The position numbers were made by a program, and so were the translations under genes. DNA of 37,373 nucleotides from Caldovatus sediminis. Lineage in GTDB: Bacteria > Pseudomonadota > Alphaproteobacteria > Acetobacterales > Acetobacteraceae. Below the pieces are notes generated by a model. That model was not told where the DNA came from. It was given only the letters and a program-made list of their open reading frames with translations, and ran no database searches. Within the stretch, counting starts at the first letter, position 1; each line of letters opens with the position of its first letter. The stretch is taken from NCBI RefSeq assembly GCF_014644455.1, contig NZ_BMKS01000025.1, forward strand, positions 1-37,373. The letters are read 5' to 3'. This document shows, piece by piece, positions 29,865-37,373 of the stretch.

Positions 29865-31525
29865 TGCCGCTCGCGCCCTCCGGCGGCCCGCTGCTGGTCG
29901 CGATCGAGATCGACGCCGCCTCGCCCGTCGTCGGCAACTTCGAGCTCGCCCTCGGCTGGGGCACGCGCGCGCGCGGGACCGTCGAGCTCACCGGCTCGCA
30001 GCTCTCGGCCACCACCACGCTGCGCGCCAGCGATTCCGGCTACGTGACGCGGCCGACCGACCCTGGCGGTGTGCGCGCCTACCCCGCGCGCCTGGCCGAG
30101 GCGCCGGCGATCGACCGCCGCGTGCTGGTCGCCCCGTGGGAGACCGGCACCGGCGTCGCCTGGGGCCGCGCCGTCCTGCGCAATGCCGACGGCGCGCTCT
30201 CCGGCGTCGCCGCCGGCTTCAACTCGGACTCGCGCGACGTGCGCCTCTACGTCGGCCGGCGCGTCTGGGGCGCGGCGCGCGGCATCTGGCGCGAGCCCGC
30301 CTTCGCTCAGCTCTCGCTCCTGCTGCGCTGCCTCGCGGCGCCGTGGCTCGCGCAGGAGGACGCGCTGGTCGTGCCGCTGCGCGACCTGGGATACTGGCTC
30401 GAGCGGCCGATCCAGTCGGTGCTCTACGCCGGCAGCGGCGGGCTCGAGGGCGGCGAGGACCTGGCCGGCAAGCCGAAGCCGCGGGCGCGCGGCGGCAACG
30501 CCGCCAATCCGCTGCGCCGCGTCCCCGCCGTGCTCGTAGACCCCGGGAACCTCATCTTCCAGTATACGGACGGCCCCGGCGCGGTGGTCGCGCTCTACGA
30601 GGGCGGCCACACCGGCGGCATCGCCTACGCCGGGGACACGACAAACCTCTACTCGGGCAGCACGCCCCCTGGCCAGTACCGCACCGACAACAGCAAGGGC
30701 CTGTTCCAGCTCGGCTCGAACCCGGCGCACCCGATCACGGTGGACGTGACGGGGGCGTTCCCGCAGGCCGGCGCGATTGCCGCCCTTGGCGATGTCATGC
30801 GCTACACGCTGCTCGAGGACCTGCAGATGCCGACCGATCTTGTGGACGCGTCCTCGTTCGCGGCGCTGCCTACGATGATCGGCGGCTACTGGACCGGCAC
30901 CGAGCCGGTGCAGGCCGTCGCGGTGCTGGACTTCTGCTTGCAGTCCATCGGCGCGAAGCTCGTGCACACGCGGGACGGCAAGCTGCGGCCGTGGCTGCTG
31001 CGCGCGCCCGACCCGGCGGCGCCGCCGGACCTGGTGCTGACCTCGGCCGCCGTCATGGATGTCGCGGTCCTCGATCTGCCCGAGGGCCTCGACCCGCCGC
31101 CATACCGGCTGCGCCTGGCGTACCAGCGCAATTGGGCCGGGCCGACGACCGCCGACCTGCACGGCAGCATCACCGCCGCCGAGCGCGGGTACATCAGCGA
31201 GCCAGCGCGGATCGCCGGATGGAGCAGCGCCACGGTGCTGTCGTCCTACCGCCGCCCGAGCGACCCGCAGGTTTTCGGCGGCGCCGTGACGCGCAAGGCT
31301 GACGCGGAGACGATCGTCGCCGGCCTGGGCGCGCTCTGGGGCGTGCGACGGCGGCTGCTCGCGGTGACGGTGCCGCTCGCCCTCGCGGTCAACGCCGACG
31401 TCGGGCAGCGCGTCTGGATCGAGTACCCGCTCGACGACCTGCGCCAGGGCCGCGCCGGCGCCATCGTCGGCGAGCGGCTGCGCGTGCTGGAGGACGACGT
31501 GGCCGTGCTGGAAATCCTCGTATGA
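29864..31525 (+). CDS. Phage tail tip / baseplate hub-like protein
   Basis: 553 aa starting MPLAPSGGPLLVAIEIDAAS, coupled to the tape measure by TGATG. It is a beta-rich structural protein with a region of tail-tip type (GVLLFNLALGW-like start, VDLYVGRRVWG, WLERPIQSVLYAGSGGLEGGEDLAGKPKP replaced in detail by this sequence's own residues) and a late ADVGQRVWIEYPLDDL segment. Alphaproteobacterial prophages with this gene order carry such a protein as the tail hub or baseplate component. No motif proves the exact role. Confidence 0.7.
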   Translation: MPLAPSGGPLLVAIEIDAASPVVGNFELALGWGTRARGTVELTGSQLSATTTLRASDSGYVTRPTDPGGVRAYPARLAEAPAIDRRVLVAPWETGTGVAWGRAVLRNADGALSGVAAGFNSDSRDVRLYVGRRVWGAARGIWREPAFAQLSLLLRCLAAPWLAQEDALVVPLRDLGYWLERPIQSVLYAGSGGLEGGEDLAGKPKPRARGGNAANPLRRVPAVLVDPGNLIFQYTDGPGAVVALYEGGHTGGIAYAGDTTNLYSGSTPPGQYRTDNSKGLFQLGSNPAHPITVDVTGAFPQAGAIAALGDVMRYTLLEDLQMPTDLVDASSFAALPTMIGGYWTGTEPVQAVAVLDFCLQSIGAKLVHTRDGKLRPWLLRAPDPAAPPDLVLTSAAVMDVAVLDLPEGLDPPPYRLRLAYQRNWAGPTTADLHGSITAAERGYISEPARIAGWSSATVLSSYRRPSDPQVFGGAVTRKADAETIVAGLGALWGVRRRLLAVTVPLALAVNADVGQRVWIEYPLDDLRQGRAGAIVGERLRVLEDDVAVLEILV

Positions 31526-33588
31526 GCAACGCGGTCTTCGGCTGGAACAACCACCTGCTGACCGCGGCGCTCACCGCCGGCAGCGAGGCCAGCGAGCTCC
31601 CGGTGAGCAACCTCGTGACCGAGCATGGCGACCCCGCGTCGTCGTGGCAGACCGCCGTCGGCGTGCTGACGCCGCAGGCCGGCGCGTGGTTCGCCGCCGA
31701 CACGGGACTCGCCAACAGCCGCTGGCGCGCCTTCGCGCTGGCGCGGACCAACCTGACCCCGGGGGCACGGGTGCGCTGGCGCGTCGGCGGCCGGGACAGC
31801 ATCGTCGAGCGCACCCCGGCGGCGCTGCTCGACTTCGCGCCGGGGTTCTCGCTGCCTTCGGGCGCGACCTTCACGCGCGCGACCAAGGCGCGGGCGTTCG
31901 ATGCGGCCGGCACGCTGACCGAGTTCGGCGCGGGCGTGCCGCGCGAGGGTTACGACCCGGTCACGCTCGCGTATCTCGGCCACATCTTCGAGCCGCAGGC
32001 GCGGACCAACGGCATCCGCAACCCGCGCGGCGAGGGCGCGTCCACCGGCTCGCCCGGCGGCACCCCGACCAACTGGACCGTCGGCGGGACGCTCAACGGG
32101 ATGACCCGCTCCGTCACGGCCTCCGTGACCGAGAGCGGCATCCCGGGCATCGACCTGGGCTATGCGGGCACGCCGACCGCGACCTTCAACCGGGACTGCA
32201 TCTTCGACACCAGCACGGCCGTAGCCGCGGCGCAGGGCCAGACCTGGACCGCGAGCGTCTATCTCCGCCTGGTCTCCGGCTCGACGACCAACGTGACGCT
32301 CACCCTGTTCCTGCAGGAGCTCGACTCCGGCGGCGCGGTGCTCGCCTCCTACACCGCTGCGGTGGCGCCGACGGGCGATCCGCTGCGCACGCAGCGGGCA
32401 TCGGTGACGGCGACCTTCGCCAACGCCTCGACCGCCTACACCAGGATGTTCCTGCGTTATGCGTTCACGAACGGCCAGGCGGCGGACGTGACGCTGCGCA
32501 TCGGCGCGCCGCAGCTCGAGCAGGGCGGACATGCCAGCCTGCCGATCCTGCCCGATGTCGGCTCGCCGGCGGCCACGACGCGCAACGCCGACGTTCTGAC
32601 CTGGGCGCCGGGCGACAACTACCGCAACAGTCCGGACGGCGGCGCCCTGTTCGCCGAATTCGTCGTCGCCGAGACCGGCGTCGGCACCGGCACGGCCGAC
32701 ATCCGCCTCGACGACGGCTCCAACAGCAACCGGGTGACGATCCGATACACGCCGAGCACCGGGATGGTGGACGGCCTGCTGCACGAGGGCGGCACGATCC
32801 GCGCCGACACCTCCAACATCCCGGTCTCGGTCGGCGCCACGGTCCGCACCGTCATGGTGTGGGACGACACGACGTTCACGGGCGCGACGAACGGCACTGC
32901 GCACAGCACGCACGCCCCGGCGGCGATGCCGGCGACGCTGACCCGCCTCGCGCTGGTCGGCTCGGCGGTCGCGGCCACGCTGGGGGTCCGTCGGATCGCG
33001 GTTTACACTCCGGCCCTCAACGACGGGTCGCGCCTGCAGATCAGCACGGACGGCAGCACGCTCGACGGCGCCGCCGCCTACGACAGCGGGTGGCTGGATG
33101 ACGGCATCCCGCGTGCGGCCTCGCAGCGCGTGCACGTCGCGCCCGCGGAGATCGCGGGGCGCTACGCGCGCTGCGACATCGAGGACCCGTCGAACGGAGA
33201 CGGCTTCGTCCGCGTCGCGCTCGCCTACGCCGGGCCGGCCTGGCAGCCACGTTTCAACTTCCACCCGGAGACGGTGTTCGCCCCCGAGCGGGCAGCGCGC
33301 GAGGCGCGCACCCGCGGCGGCCAGACCTGGTACGAGCTGCTGTGGGCGGAGCGCGCCTGGGAGGTCTCGCACCAGTGGACCGAGGACGCGGACATGTGGG
33401 CGCAGCTCATGGCGATGGAGCAGGCCGCCGCGCTCGGCCGCAACGTCCTGTTCGTGCCGTTCCCCGCCAGCGCGGACCGCAACCGCGAGGCCGTGTTCGG
33501 GCCGATGCGGATGCTCGCGCCGGTCGGATTCATCGCGCCGGGGACGAAGCTGCGGACCTGGCGCGCGCGATTCTCGGAGAGGCTGTGA
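31522..33588 (+). CDS. Tail/spike protein with carbohydrate-binding-like region
   Basis: 688 aa, coupled by ATGA. The N-terminus (SNAVFGWNNHLLTAALTAGSE) is a tail-attachment domain; the segment DFAPGFSLPSGATFTRATKA followed by FEPQARTNGIRNPRGEG is characteristic of phage spike or fiber proteins that bear a jelly-roll carbohydrate-binding unit. The middle (residues 170-330) looks like such a beta-sandwich and a second LamG-like sandwich may follow (DIRLDDGSNSNRVTIRYTPS). It is likely to contact host surface sugars. Confidence 0.75.
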   Translation: MSNAVFGWNNHLLTAALTAGSEASELPVSNLVTEHGDPASSWQTAVGVLTPQAGAWFAADTGLANSRWRAFALARTNLTPGARVRWRVGGRDSIVERTPAALLDFAPGFSLPSGATFTRATKARAFDAAGTLTEFGAGVPREGYDPVTLAYLGHIFEPQARTNGIRNPRGEGASTGSPGGTPTNWTVGGTLNGMTRSVTASVTESGIPGIDLGYAGTPTATFNRDCIFDTSTAVAAAQGQTWTASVYLRLVSGSTTNVTLTLFLQELDSGGAVLASYTAAVAPTGDPLRTQRASVTATFANASTAYTRMFLRYAFTNGQAADVTLRIGAPQLEQGGHASLPILPDVGSPAATTRNADVLTWAPGDNYRNSPDGGALFAEFVVAETGVGTGTADIRLDDGSNSNRVTIRYTPSTGMVDGLLHEGGTIRADTSNIPVSVGATVRTVMVWDDTTFTGATNGTAHSTHAPAAMPATLTRLALVGSAVAATLGVRRIAVYTPALNDGSRLQISTDGSTLDGAAAYDSGWLDDGIPRAASQRVHVAPAEIAGRYARCDIEDPSNGDGFVRVALAYAGPAWQPRFNFHPETVFAPERAAREARTRGGQTWYELLWAERAWEVSHQWTEDADMWAQLMAMEQAAALGRNVLFVPFPASADRNREAVFGPMRMLAPVGFIAPGTKLRTWRARFSERL

Positions 33589-33589
33589 C

Positions 33590-34897
33590 ATGCTCGGCAA
33601 CGCGATCGTCGAGACCGCCAACGCGCCCGGCACGGGCACCGTCTCGCTCATCGGCGCGGCGACCGGGCGGGTCCGCTTCCGTAGCCAGTTCGCGAGCGGC
33701 GCGAAGGTGTTCTACTGGATCCAGGACGCCACGCAGCTCGAGGCCGGCGTCGGCACGCTGACGCACGGCAGCCCGGACACGATCAGCCGGGACACGGTGC
33801 TGTGGAACAGCGCCGGGACCACGGCGAAGCTGAACTTCGCCGGCGCCTGCACAGTCTATTGCGAGGTGCCGGCGAGCCGCATGGCATACATCGGCCAGAA
33901 CGGCGGGCTCAGCGTGGACGCGGCCGGCGTCTCGCTGCCGATGTACGGCGGCACGGCGACCGGCAATGCGCGGAACATCCGCGTCGCGTGCGCCCCAGCG
34001 CCGCCGGCGCTGGTGGACGGGATGCGCGTCCACTTCCGGGCTGCGTTCGCCGCCTCGACGGACTGCACGCTCCGGGTCAACAGCCTCGCGACGAAGCCGC
34101 TCAACGTGTTCCGTGCGGGCGCGCTGGTGGCGTCGTGGACCGGCGATTGGGCCGCCGGGCAGTGGCTCGACTGCTTCTACGACGCCGCGGCGGACTGCTT
34201 CGTCCTCGACCGCCCGGCCTACGCCGACTGGGCGCCGGGCGACGTGAGGACGACCTACCGCAGCACGGCCGCTGCGGGCTGGGTGCTGATGAACGACGGC
34301 TCGATCGGCGCCGCGGGGAGCGGCGCGACGACGCGCGCGAACGCCGACACCTGGCGGCTCTACGAGCTGCTGTGGAACACGGTGGCGGACACCTGGGCGC
34401 CGGTCTCGGGCGGGCGCGGGGCGAGCGCACTGGCCGACTTCAACGCCGGCAAGACGCTGACCCTGCCGCGCGCATTGGGCCGCGCGCTGGCGGTGGCCGG
34501 CGCCGGTAGCGGCTTGACCAGCCGCGCTCTCGGGCAATGGCTCGGCGCCGAGACGCACGCGCTGAGCATCGCCGAGATGCCGGCGCACAATCATACCGGC
34601 TCGACCGGCGCGGCCGGCGCGCACAGCCACACGGCGTCCGCCGATACGCAGGGCGCGCACGCGCACCTCATCGAGTTCCCGCGCGGCCTCAACGGGGTCA
34701 ACCAGGCCGGCGGCGCGGGCCAGGCCATCGGCCCCTCGAGCGGCTGGTCGGACACGCAGGGCGCGCACTCACACACCATCACCGTCAATGCCGTGTCGGA
34801 CCACACGCACACCGTCAGCATAGCGAATGCCGGCGGCGGCGGCGCGCACAACAACATGCAGCCGACCGGCTTCCTCAACGTGATGATCAAGCTCTGA
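33590..34897 (+). CDS. Collar-domain tail fiber protein with HxH metal motifs
   Basis: 435 aa; GGAGAGG precedes the ATG. The N-terminal half is a beta-rich shaft. The C-terminal third has a Phage_Collar-type region (GWVLMNDGSIGAAGSG, ADFNAGKTLTLPRALGRALAVAG) and then a histidine-rich tip with five H-x-H motifs (HNH, HSH, HAH, HSH, HTH), ending NNMQPTGFLNVMIKL. Similar H-x-H motifs in T4 gp12 and other collar proteins bind metal ions along the trimer axis. It should be the receptor-binding fiber tip. Confidence 0.85.
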   Translation: MLGNAIVETANAPGTGTVSLIGAATGRVRFRSQFASGAKVFYWIQDATQLEAGVGTLTHGSPDTISRDTVLWNSAGTTAKLNFAGACTVYCEVPASRMAYIGQNGGLSVDAAGVSLPMYGGTATGNARNIRVACAPAPPALVDGMRVHFRAAFAASTDCTLRVNSLATKPLNVFRAGALVASWTGDWAAGQWLDCFYDAAADCFVLDRPAYADWAPGDVRTTYRSTAAAGWVLMNDGSIGAAGSGATTRANADTWRLYELLWNTVADTWAPVSGGRGASALADFNAGKTLTLPRALGRALAVAGAGSGLTSRALGQWLGAETHALSIAEMPAHNHTGSTGAAGAHSHTASADTQGAHAHLIEFPRGLNGVNQAGGAGQAIGPSSGWSDTQGAHSHTITVNAVSDHTHTVSIANAGGGGAHNNMQPTGFLNVMIKL

Positions 34898-34905
34898 GGG
34901 CGCCG

Positions 34906-35169
34906 ATGGCCGAGACGACGACGCCGATCCAGGCCACGGCGCTGCGCGCGCTGATGGCCGAGGCCGCCGAGGAGGGCGCCCGCCGCGCGCTGCGCGAGAT
35001 CGGCCTGCACGACGACGCCGCGGCCCGCGACGTGCGGGAGCTGCGCGGGCTGCTCGAGGCCTGGCGCGACGCCCGCCGCACCGCCTGGCGCGCGGTCGTC
35101 AAGGCGCTCACGACCGCGGTGCTGATCGCGCTGGCGATCGGCGTCGCTTCCCAGATCCGCGGCCGCTGA
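34906..35169 (+). CDS. DUF6127-family membrane protein
   Basis: 87 aa: a helical soluble part (ALMAEAAEEGARRALREIGLHD, DVRELRGLLEAWRDARRTAWR) followed by one membrane helix (ALTTAVLIALAIGVASQI) near the C-terminus. The pattern matches the DUF6127 proteins found at the start of lysis regions in prophages of this type. The exact function is unknown. It follows the fiber gene after eight bases. Confidence 0.75.
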   Translation: MAETTTPIQATALRALMAEAAEEGARRALREIGLHDDAAARDVRELRGLLEAWRDARRTAWRAVVKALTTAVLIALAIGVASQIRGR

Positions 35170-35176
35170 GGCGGAT

Positions 35177-35197
35177 CGGCCCGCGCGGGGCGGGCCG
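35177..35197 (+). terminator. 8-bp hairpin before lysis lipoprotein
   Basis: CGGCCCGC, GCGGG loop, GCGGGCCG, just after the DUF6127 stop and before the lipoprotein ribosome binding site (AGGAG). It has no T-run; it may attenuate transcription or protect the message between structural and lysis genes. Confidence 0.35.
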
Positions 35198-35215
35198 CAG
35201 ACAGGAGACCACACA

Positions 35216-35482
35216 ATGCGGACCACCATCGCGGGCGCCGCCCTGGCGGCGCTCTCCGTCGCCGCGTGCGCGCAGTTCGACCAGCGCGCCGCGATCGACG
35301 CGGCGGCGTGCGCCATCACGCTGGGCGCGCGGGTCGAGGCGATCGCGCGCAACGACGACCTCTCCGACCGCGAGAAGGCGATCGAGGCGGCGGTGGCCTC
35401 GCTCGGCCATCTCGCCGCCGATCCCGCCTGCCAGGCGGCGATCGAGGCGCTGCGGCAGCGGCGGCCGGAGGGCGGGGCATGA
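35216..35482 (+). CDS. Small lipoprotein in the lysis region
   Basis: 88 aa. MRTTIAGAALAALSVAAC is a lipoprotein signal with the lipidated Cys at 18. The mature part is helical and has two further Cys (AACAITLG and DPACQAA). AGGAG lies upstream of the ATG. Position directly before the holin and its overlap with it by ATGA point to a lysis or periplasmic role, perhaps spanin-related, but it lacks a proline-rich Rz1-like stretch. Confidence 0.7.
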   Translation: MRTTIAGAALAALSVAACAQFDQRAAIDAAACAITLGARVEAIARNDDLSDREKAIEAAVASLGHLAADPACQAAIEALRQRRPEGGA

Positions 35483-35748
35483 AGGCGGCCCTGCTCTCCC
35501 TGCTGCGCCACGCCCTGACCTACGGGGCCGGCTGGCTCGCGGCCAAGGGCTGGTTGGACACCGGGACGGCGCATGAGGCGGCGAGCGCGCTGGTGGTGCT
35601 GTTCGCCGCCATCTGGTCGGCGGTGGAACGGCGCGCGGCGGTGGCCGAGGCAGCGCAGACGCGGGCGACGGAGGCGGGCAATGCGGCGGTCGAGCGCGAC
35701 CGCGCTGCTGGCGGCGCTGAGCAGCGCCTGCGCGACGGCACCTTCTGA
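35479..35748 (+). CDS. Holin-like protein
   Basis: 89 aa. Two hydrophobic helices are visible: ALTYGAGWLAAKGWL and AASALVVLFAAIWSAV, joined by a short loop, and a charged C-terminal helix (ERRAAVAEAAQTRATEAG). The layout and the gene order fit small phage holins, which form membrane lesions to time lysis. Its 3' end overlaps the start of the next lipoprotein gene in another frame, an arrangement reminiscent of Rz/Rz1 embedding. Confidence 0.75.
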   Translation: MKAALLSLLRHALTYGAGWLAAKGWLDTGTAHEAASALVVLFAAIWSAVERRAAVAEAAQTRATEAGNAAVERDRAAGGAEQRLRDGTF

Positions 35749-35914
35749 GCCGCGGCTGCCGCGGCCGTTCTGCCCGCCGCTCGCCGTCTACGACCGCGAG
35801 GCGCAGCGACGCGCGTTGGCCGAGATGGAGCAGCTCGCGGGCGACTCCGAGCTGCGGCGGATGCTCTCGGACTACCACGAACTGCGCGTGCGCATCCGGG
35901 GCGTGTGCTGGTGA
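35681..35914 (+). CDS. Rz1-like small lipoprotein (candidate o-spanin)
   Basis: 77 aa, starting inside the holin gene in a different frame with GGAGG six bases upstream. MRRSSATALLAALSSAC is a lipoprotein signal with Cys17. The mature part begins with Pro-rich residues (PSEPRLPRPFCPPL) and continues with a helix (EAQRRALAEMEQLAGDSELRR). This matches outer-membrane spanin subunits in composition and gene placement. A matching inner-membrane spanin was not identified separately, unless the holin-like protein's charged tail serves that purpose. Confidence 0.65.
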   Translation: MRRSSATALLAALSSACATAPSEPRLPRPFCPPLAVYDREAQRRALAEMEQLAGDSELRRMLSDYHELRVRIRGVCW

Positions 35915-35945
35915 CGGGCACGCCCCGACATCCAGGAGGCGGATC

Positions 35946-36143
35946 ATGGACCTCGCGATCGAGGTGCTGGGGGAGCGGCTGCGGGTGCGGGCCAGCCGCT
36001 CGGGCCGGCATTGGACGCTGGTAGCCGAGCTGTTCCCCGAGGTGCGGGTGTGCGCCCTCGACCTGGCGCGGGCGAAGCTGTTGCTCGCCAAGCGGCTGAG
36101 GCCGCAGGTGGAGCGGCTGCGCAGGCGGAGGGCGGCGGGGTGA
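35946..36143 (+). CDS. Small hypothetical protein, 65 aa
   Basis: MDLAIEVLGERLRVRASRSG, a strand-rich start, then ELFPEVRVCALDLARAKLLLAKRLRPQVERLRRRRAAG with a strongly basic end. AGGAGG precedes the ATG at good spacing. The stop overlaps the endolysin's GTG start. No membrane segment is seen. The function is unknown; it could help regulate or fold the endolysin because the two are coupled. Confidence 0.6.
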   Translation: MDLAIEVLGERLRVRASRSGRHWTLVAELFPEVRVCALDLARAKLLLAKRLRPQVERLRRRRAAG

Positions 36144-36622
36144 CGCCGGCGCTGCTGCTGCGGCTGACGGTGCGGCCGGTGCTGGCCTGGCTTGAGGAGG
36201 CCTGCCGGATCCCGCACACGGCGGAGGCGGAGCGGCTGTTGCTCGCCATCGCGGTGCAGGAGAGCGGGCTGCGGCACCGGCGCCAGGTGCCGGTCGCGCA
36301 CGCGATGGGGTTCTGGCAGTTCGAGCGGGGCGGTGGTGTGGCCGGCGTGCTGCGCCACCGGGCGACGGCGGAGCGGGCGCGCTTCGTGTGCGAGGCGCTG
36401 CTGGTGAAGCCGGAGCCGGAGACGGTGTGGGCGGCCCTGGAACAGAACGACGCGCTGGCCTGCGCCTTCGCGCGGCTGCTGCTGTGGACGGACCCGCACC
36501 CGATCCCGACCGAGGAGCGGGCGGCGTGGGCCTGCTACCTGCGGCTCTGGCGGCCGGGCAAGCCGCATCCGGAGCGGTGGCCGACGTGCTGGCGGCTGGC
36601 GGGGGAGGCGCTGCGCGGCTAG
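36140..36622 (+). CDS. Endolysin, lytic-transglycosylase/lysozyme-like
   Basis: 160 aa, GTG start overlapping the preceding stop. LLLAIAVQESGLRHRRQV with the catalytic Glu in ESG, followed by AHAMGFWQFERGGGVAGV, is the transglycosylase/lysozyme fold arrangement (E...GFWQF) seen in phage muramidases of this region. There is no signal peptide, so release by the holin is expected. The final part is Trp/Pro-rich. The catalytic Glu and GFWQ motif make this a good call, although the exact cleavage chemistry is not shown by sequence. Confidence 0.8.
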   Translation: MTPALLLRLTVRPVLAWLEEACRIPHTAEAERLLLAIAVQESGLRHRRQVPVAHAMGFWQFERGGGVAGVLRHRATAERARFVCEALLVKPEPETVWAALEQNDALACAFARLLLWTDPHPIPTEERAAWACYLRLWRPGKPHPERWPTCWRLAGEALRG

Positions 36623-36643
36623 CGCCCGGCGCGCGCCGCGGCC

Positions 36644-36673
36644 AAAAAAAAGGGCGGGCCCGGCGGCCCGCCC
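36644..36673 (-). terminator. Strong intrinsic terminator, read on the minus strand
   Basis: GGGCGGGCC, CGGC loop, GGCCCGCCC, a perfect nine-pair stem. On the minus strand it is followed by eight T residues (A8 at 36644-36651 on the plus strand), the classic form. It would stop transcripts entering the lysis genes from the right; for the rightward late message it is a hairpin without T-run. Confidence 0.75.
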
Positions 36674-37260
36674 CCTCGCATACCCCCTGATGCCGGTGCG
36701 CCACCGGCATTGCCGGGGGGGCGCCCCCCCCGGCGCGGGTCTGCTGTTGCCAGGACGCCGCCTTAGGTCCCCATGGCGGCTCCTGCGGCTGACCGGTCCG
36801 GCCGCAGGATGGGGGGTCACCCCCCCTTGGGGTCGGCCCCCGCCCGGTCCCTGCGGGGTCCCCGTCGCCACCGACCCAGGCCCTGGATTAGGGGGGCCTC
36901 GGCCCCCCGGCGAGGGTCGGTGGTCTAGTCCGGACACCACCGCCGCGCCTCTCGGCGCGGCACCGGACCAGTGCGCAGGGCACCACCCCTGCGCCGGCTG
37001 ACAGCTCGGCCATCGCCCCCCCGGTGCGAGGGGGGCGGCCTTCCGTCGCGCTCAGGCCCCCTGGCGGGCCTGCCGGACGCCTCCCAGCCGCGAGGCCTCC
37101 GGTCGGTGGTGCTCTGGCGCCCCCCTTGGGGGGGGGCGCCCCCACCACCTGCTGACAGGGGTGACTATGCTACCAGCCAGCCCCGAGCGCAAGAGCGACA
37201 ATGTTGTCACCAGTCCTGGGCGCCAATTTGGCAATGGCCGCCGCCGCGCGGGACGGCGCG
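36674..37260. other. Gene-free, hairpin-dense right end
   Basis: No gene is supported. At least eight perfect inverted repeats occur in 36690-37140, for example ATGCCGGTG/CACCGGCAT at 36690-36710, TCCTGCGGC/GCCGCAGGA at 36781-36809, GGGGGGCC/GGCCCCCC at 36891-36908, GCGCAGGG/CCCTGCGC at 36973-36994 and a GGCGCC-C4/G-run stem at 37116-37140, many with runs of six or more G. The two longer open frames present are broken readings of these repeats. The region may be a non-coding RNA, a recombination-prone boundary or host intergenic DNA. Confidence 0.6.
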
Positions 37261-37266
37261 CGTTCG

Positions 37267-37285
37267 TGCTACGGGGTTTGCTACG
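37267..37285. repeat. Direct repeat pair TGCTACGGG/TGCTACG, right end
   Basis: TGCTACGGG (37267-37275) and TGCTACG (37279-37285) are 12 bases apart, the same period and orientation as the left-end pair at 66-86. Over 19 bases the two ends agree in 17 positions. They fit integrase arm-type sites of attR, or diverged att cores. The actual crossover core was not identified. Confidence 0.45.
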
Positions 37286-37373
37286 ACCCTGCGCGCCGGA
37301 TCGGCCGCCCTGACCGGTCGGACCGCGCGCGGAAGGCCGCAGAACGGCTAGGTTTCAGGCTGCGCCTGCGGTT

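Noticed and set aside
36690-37351. Two open frames of about 100 and 126 aa at the right end
   Set aside because: They read through strings of perfect hairpins and G-runs, have Pro/Gly/Arg-rich products, and no ribosome binding site or coupling.

Overview
The window is an almost complete lambda-like temperate siphovirus prophage of about 37 kb. The base composition is very GC-rich, with strong G/C bias at third codon positions. The head genes are of the types found in alphaproteobacterial prophages: a prohead protease fused to the capsid protein, DUF2190, DUF6441, DUF6127 and a bifunctional primase-polymerase plus VapE pair. An alphaproteobacterial host, possibly Acetobacteraceae, is therefore the best guess. 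That host call is inference. No clear host gene, rRNA or tRNA was seen.

Layout. (1) Positions 1-6541 are a leftward early operon read from about 6565 down to 113. It holds a repeat-rich protein, several tiny coupled genes, a Gp157-like protein, a Bet/RecT annealing protein, small unknown genes, an excisionase-type HTH and the tyrosine integrase. (2) Positions 6542-7458 are the immunity region: a CI/LexA-like repressor, with TGGCCA-NNN-TGGCCA operators on both sides lying inside mirrored leftward and rightward promoters. (3) Positions 7458-13962 are the rightward early operon: Cro-like regulator, small DNA-binding proteins, VRR-NUC nuclease, Prim-Pol and VapE helicase. It is followed by an iteron-like array (13097-13346) that is a good origin candidate, one more unknown gene and an intrinsic terminator. 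(4) A lone leftward HTH gene separates early from late genes. (5) Positions 14769-34897 are the late operon: TerS, TerL, gpW-like joiner, portal, protease-capsid fusion, DUF2190, head-tail proteins, tail tube, tail chaperone with a -1 frameshift signal, a reverse-strand lipoprotein gene, DUF6441, tape measure, hub-like protein, spike and collar fiber. (6) Positions 34906-36622 are the lysis region: DUF6127, two small lipoproteins, holin, an unknown gene and a lytic-transglycosylase-like endolysin. (7) Positions 36623-37373 are non-coding DNA packed with perfect hairpins, ending in a TGCTACGGG repeat pair that mirrors one beside the integrase at the left end.

How it works together. The repressor would hold both early promoters shut. 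On induction the left operon supplies recombination and excision functions and the right operon supplies replication. The late operon then makes head and tail, with two translational devices visible in the DNA: a -1 frameshift for the tail chaperone and a possible internal start in the protease-capsid gene. The most notable observations are the frameshift signal, the iteron array, the mirrored operators, a Prim-Pol motif change, the reverse-strand lipoprotein and the hairpin-dense right end.
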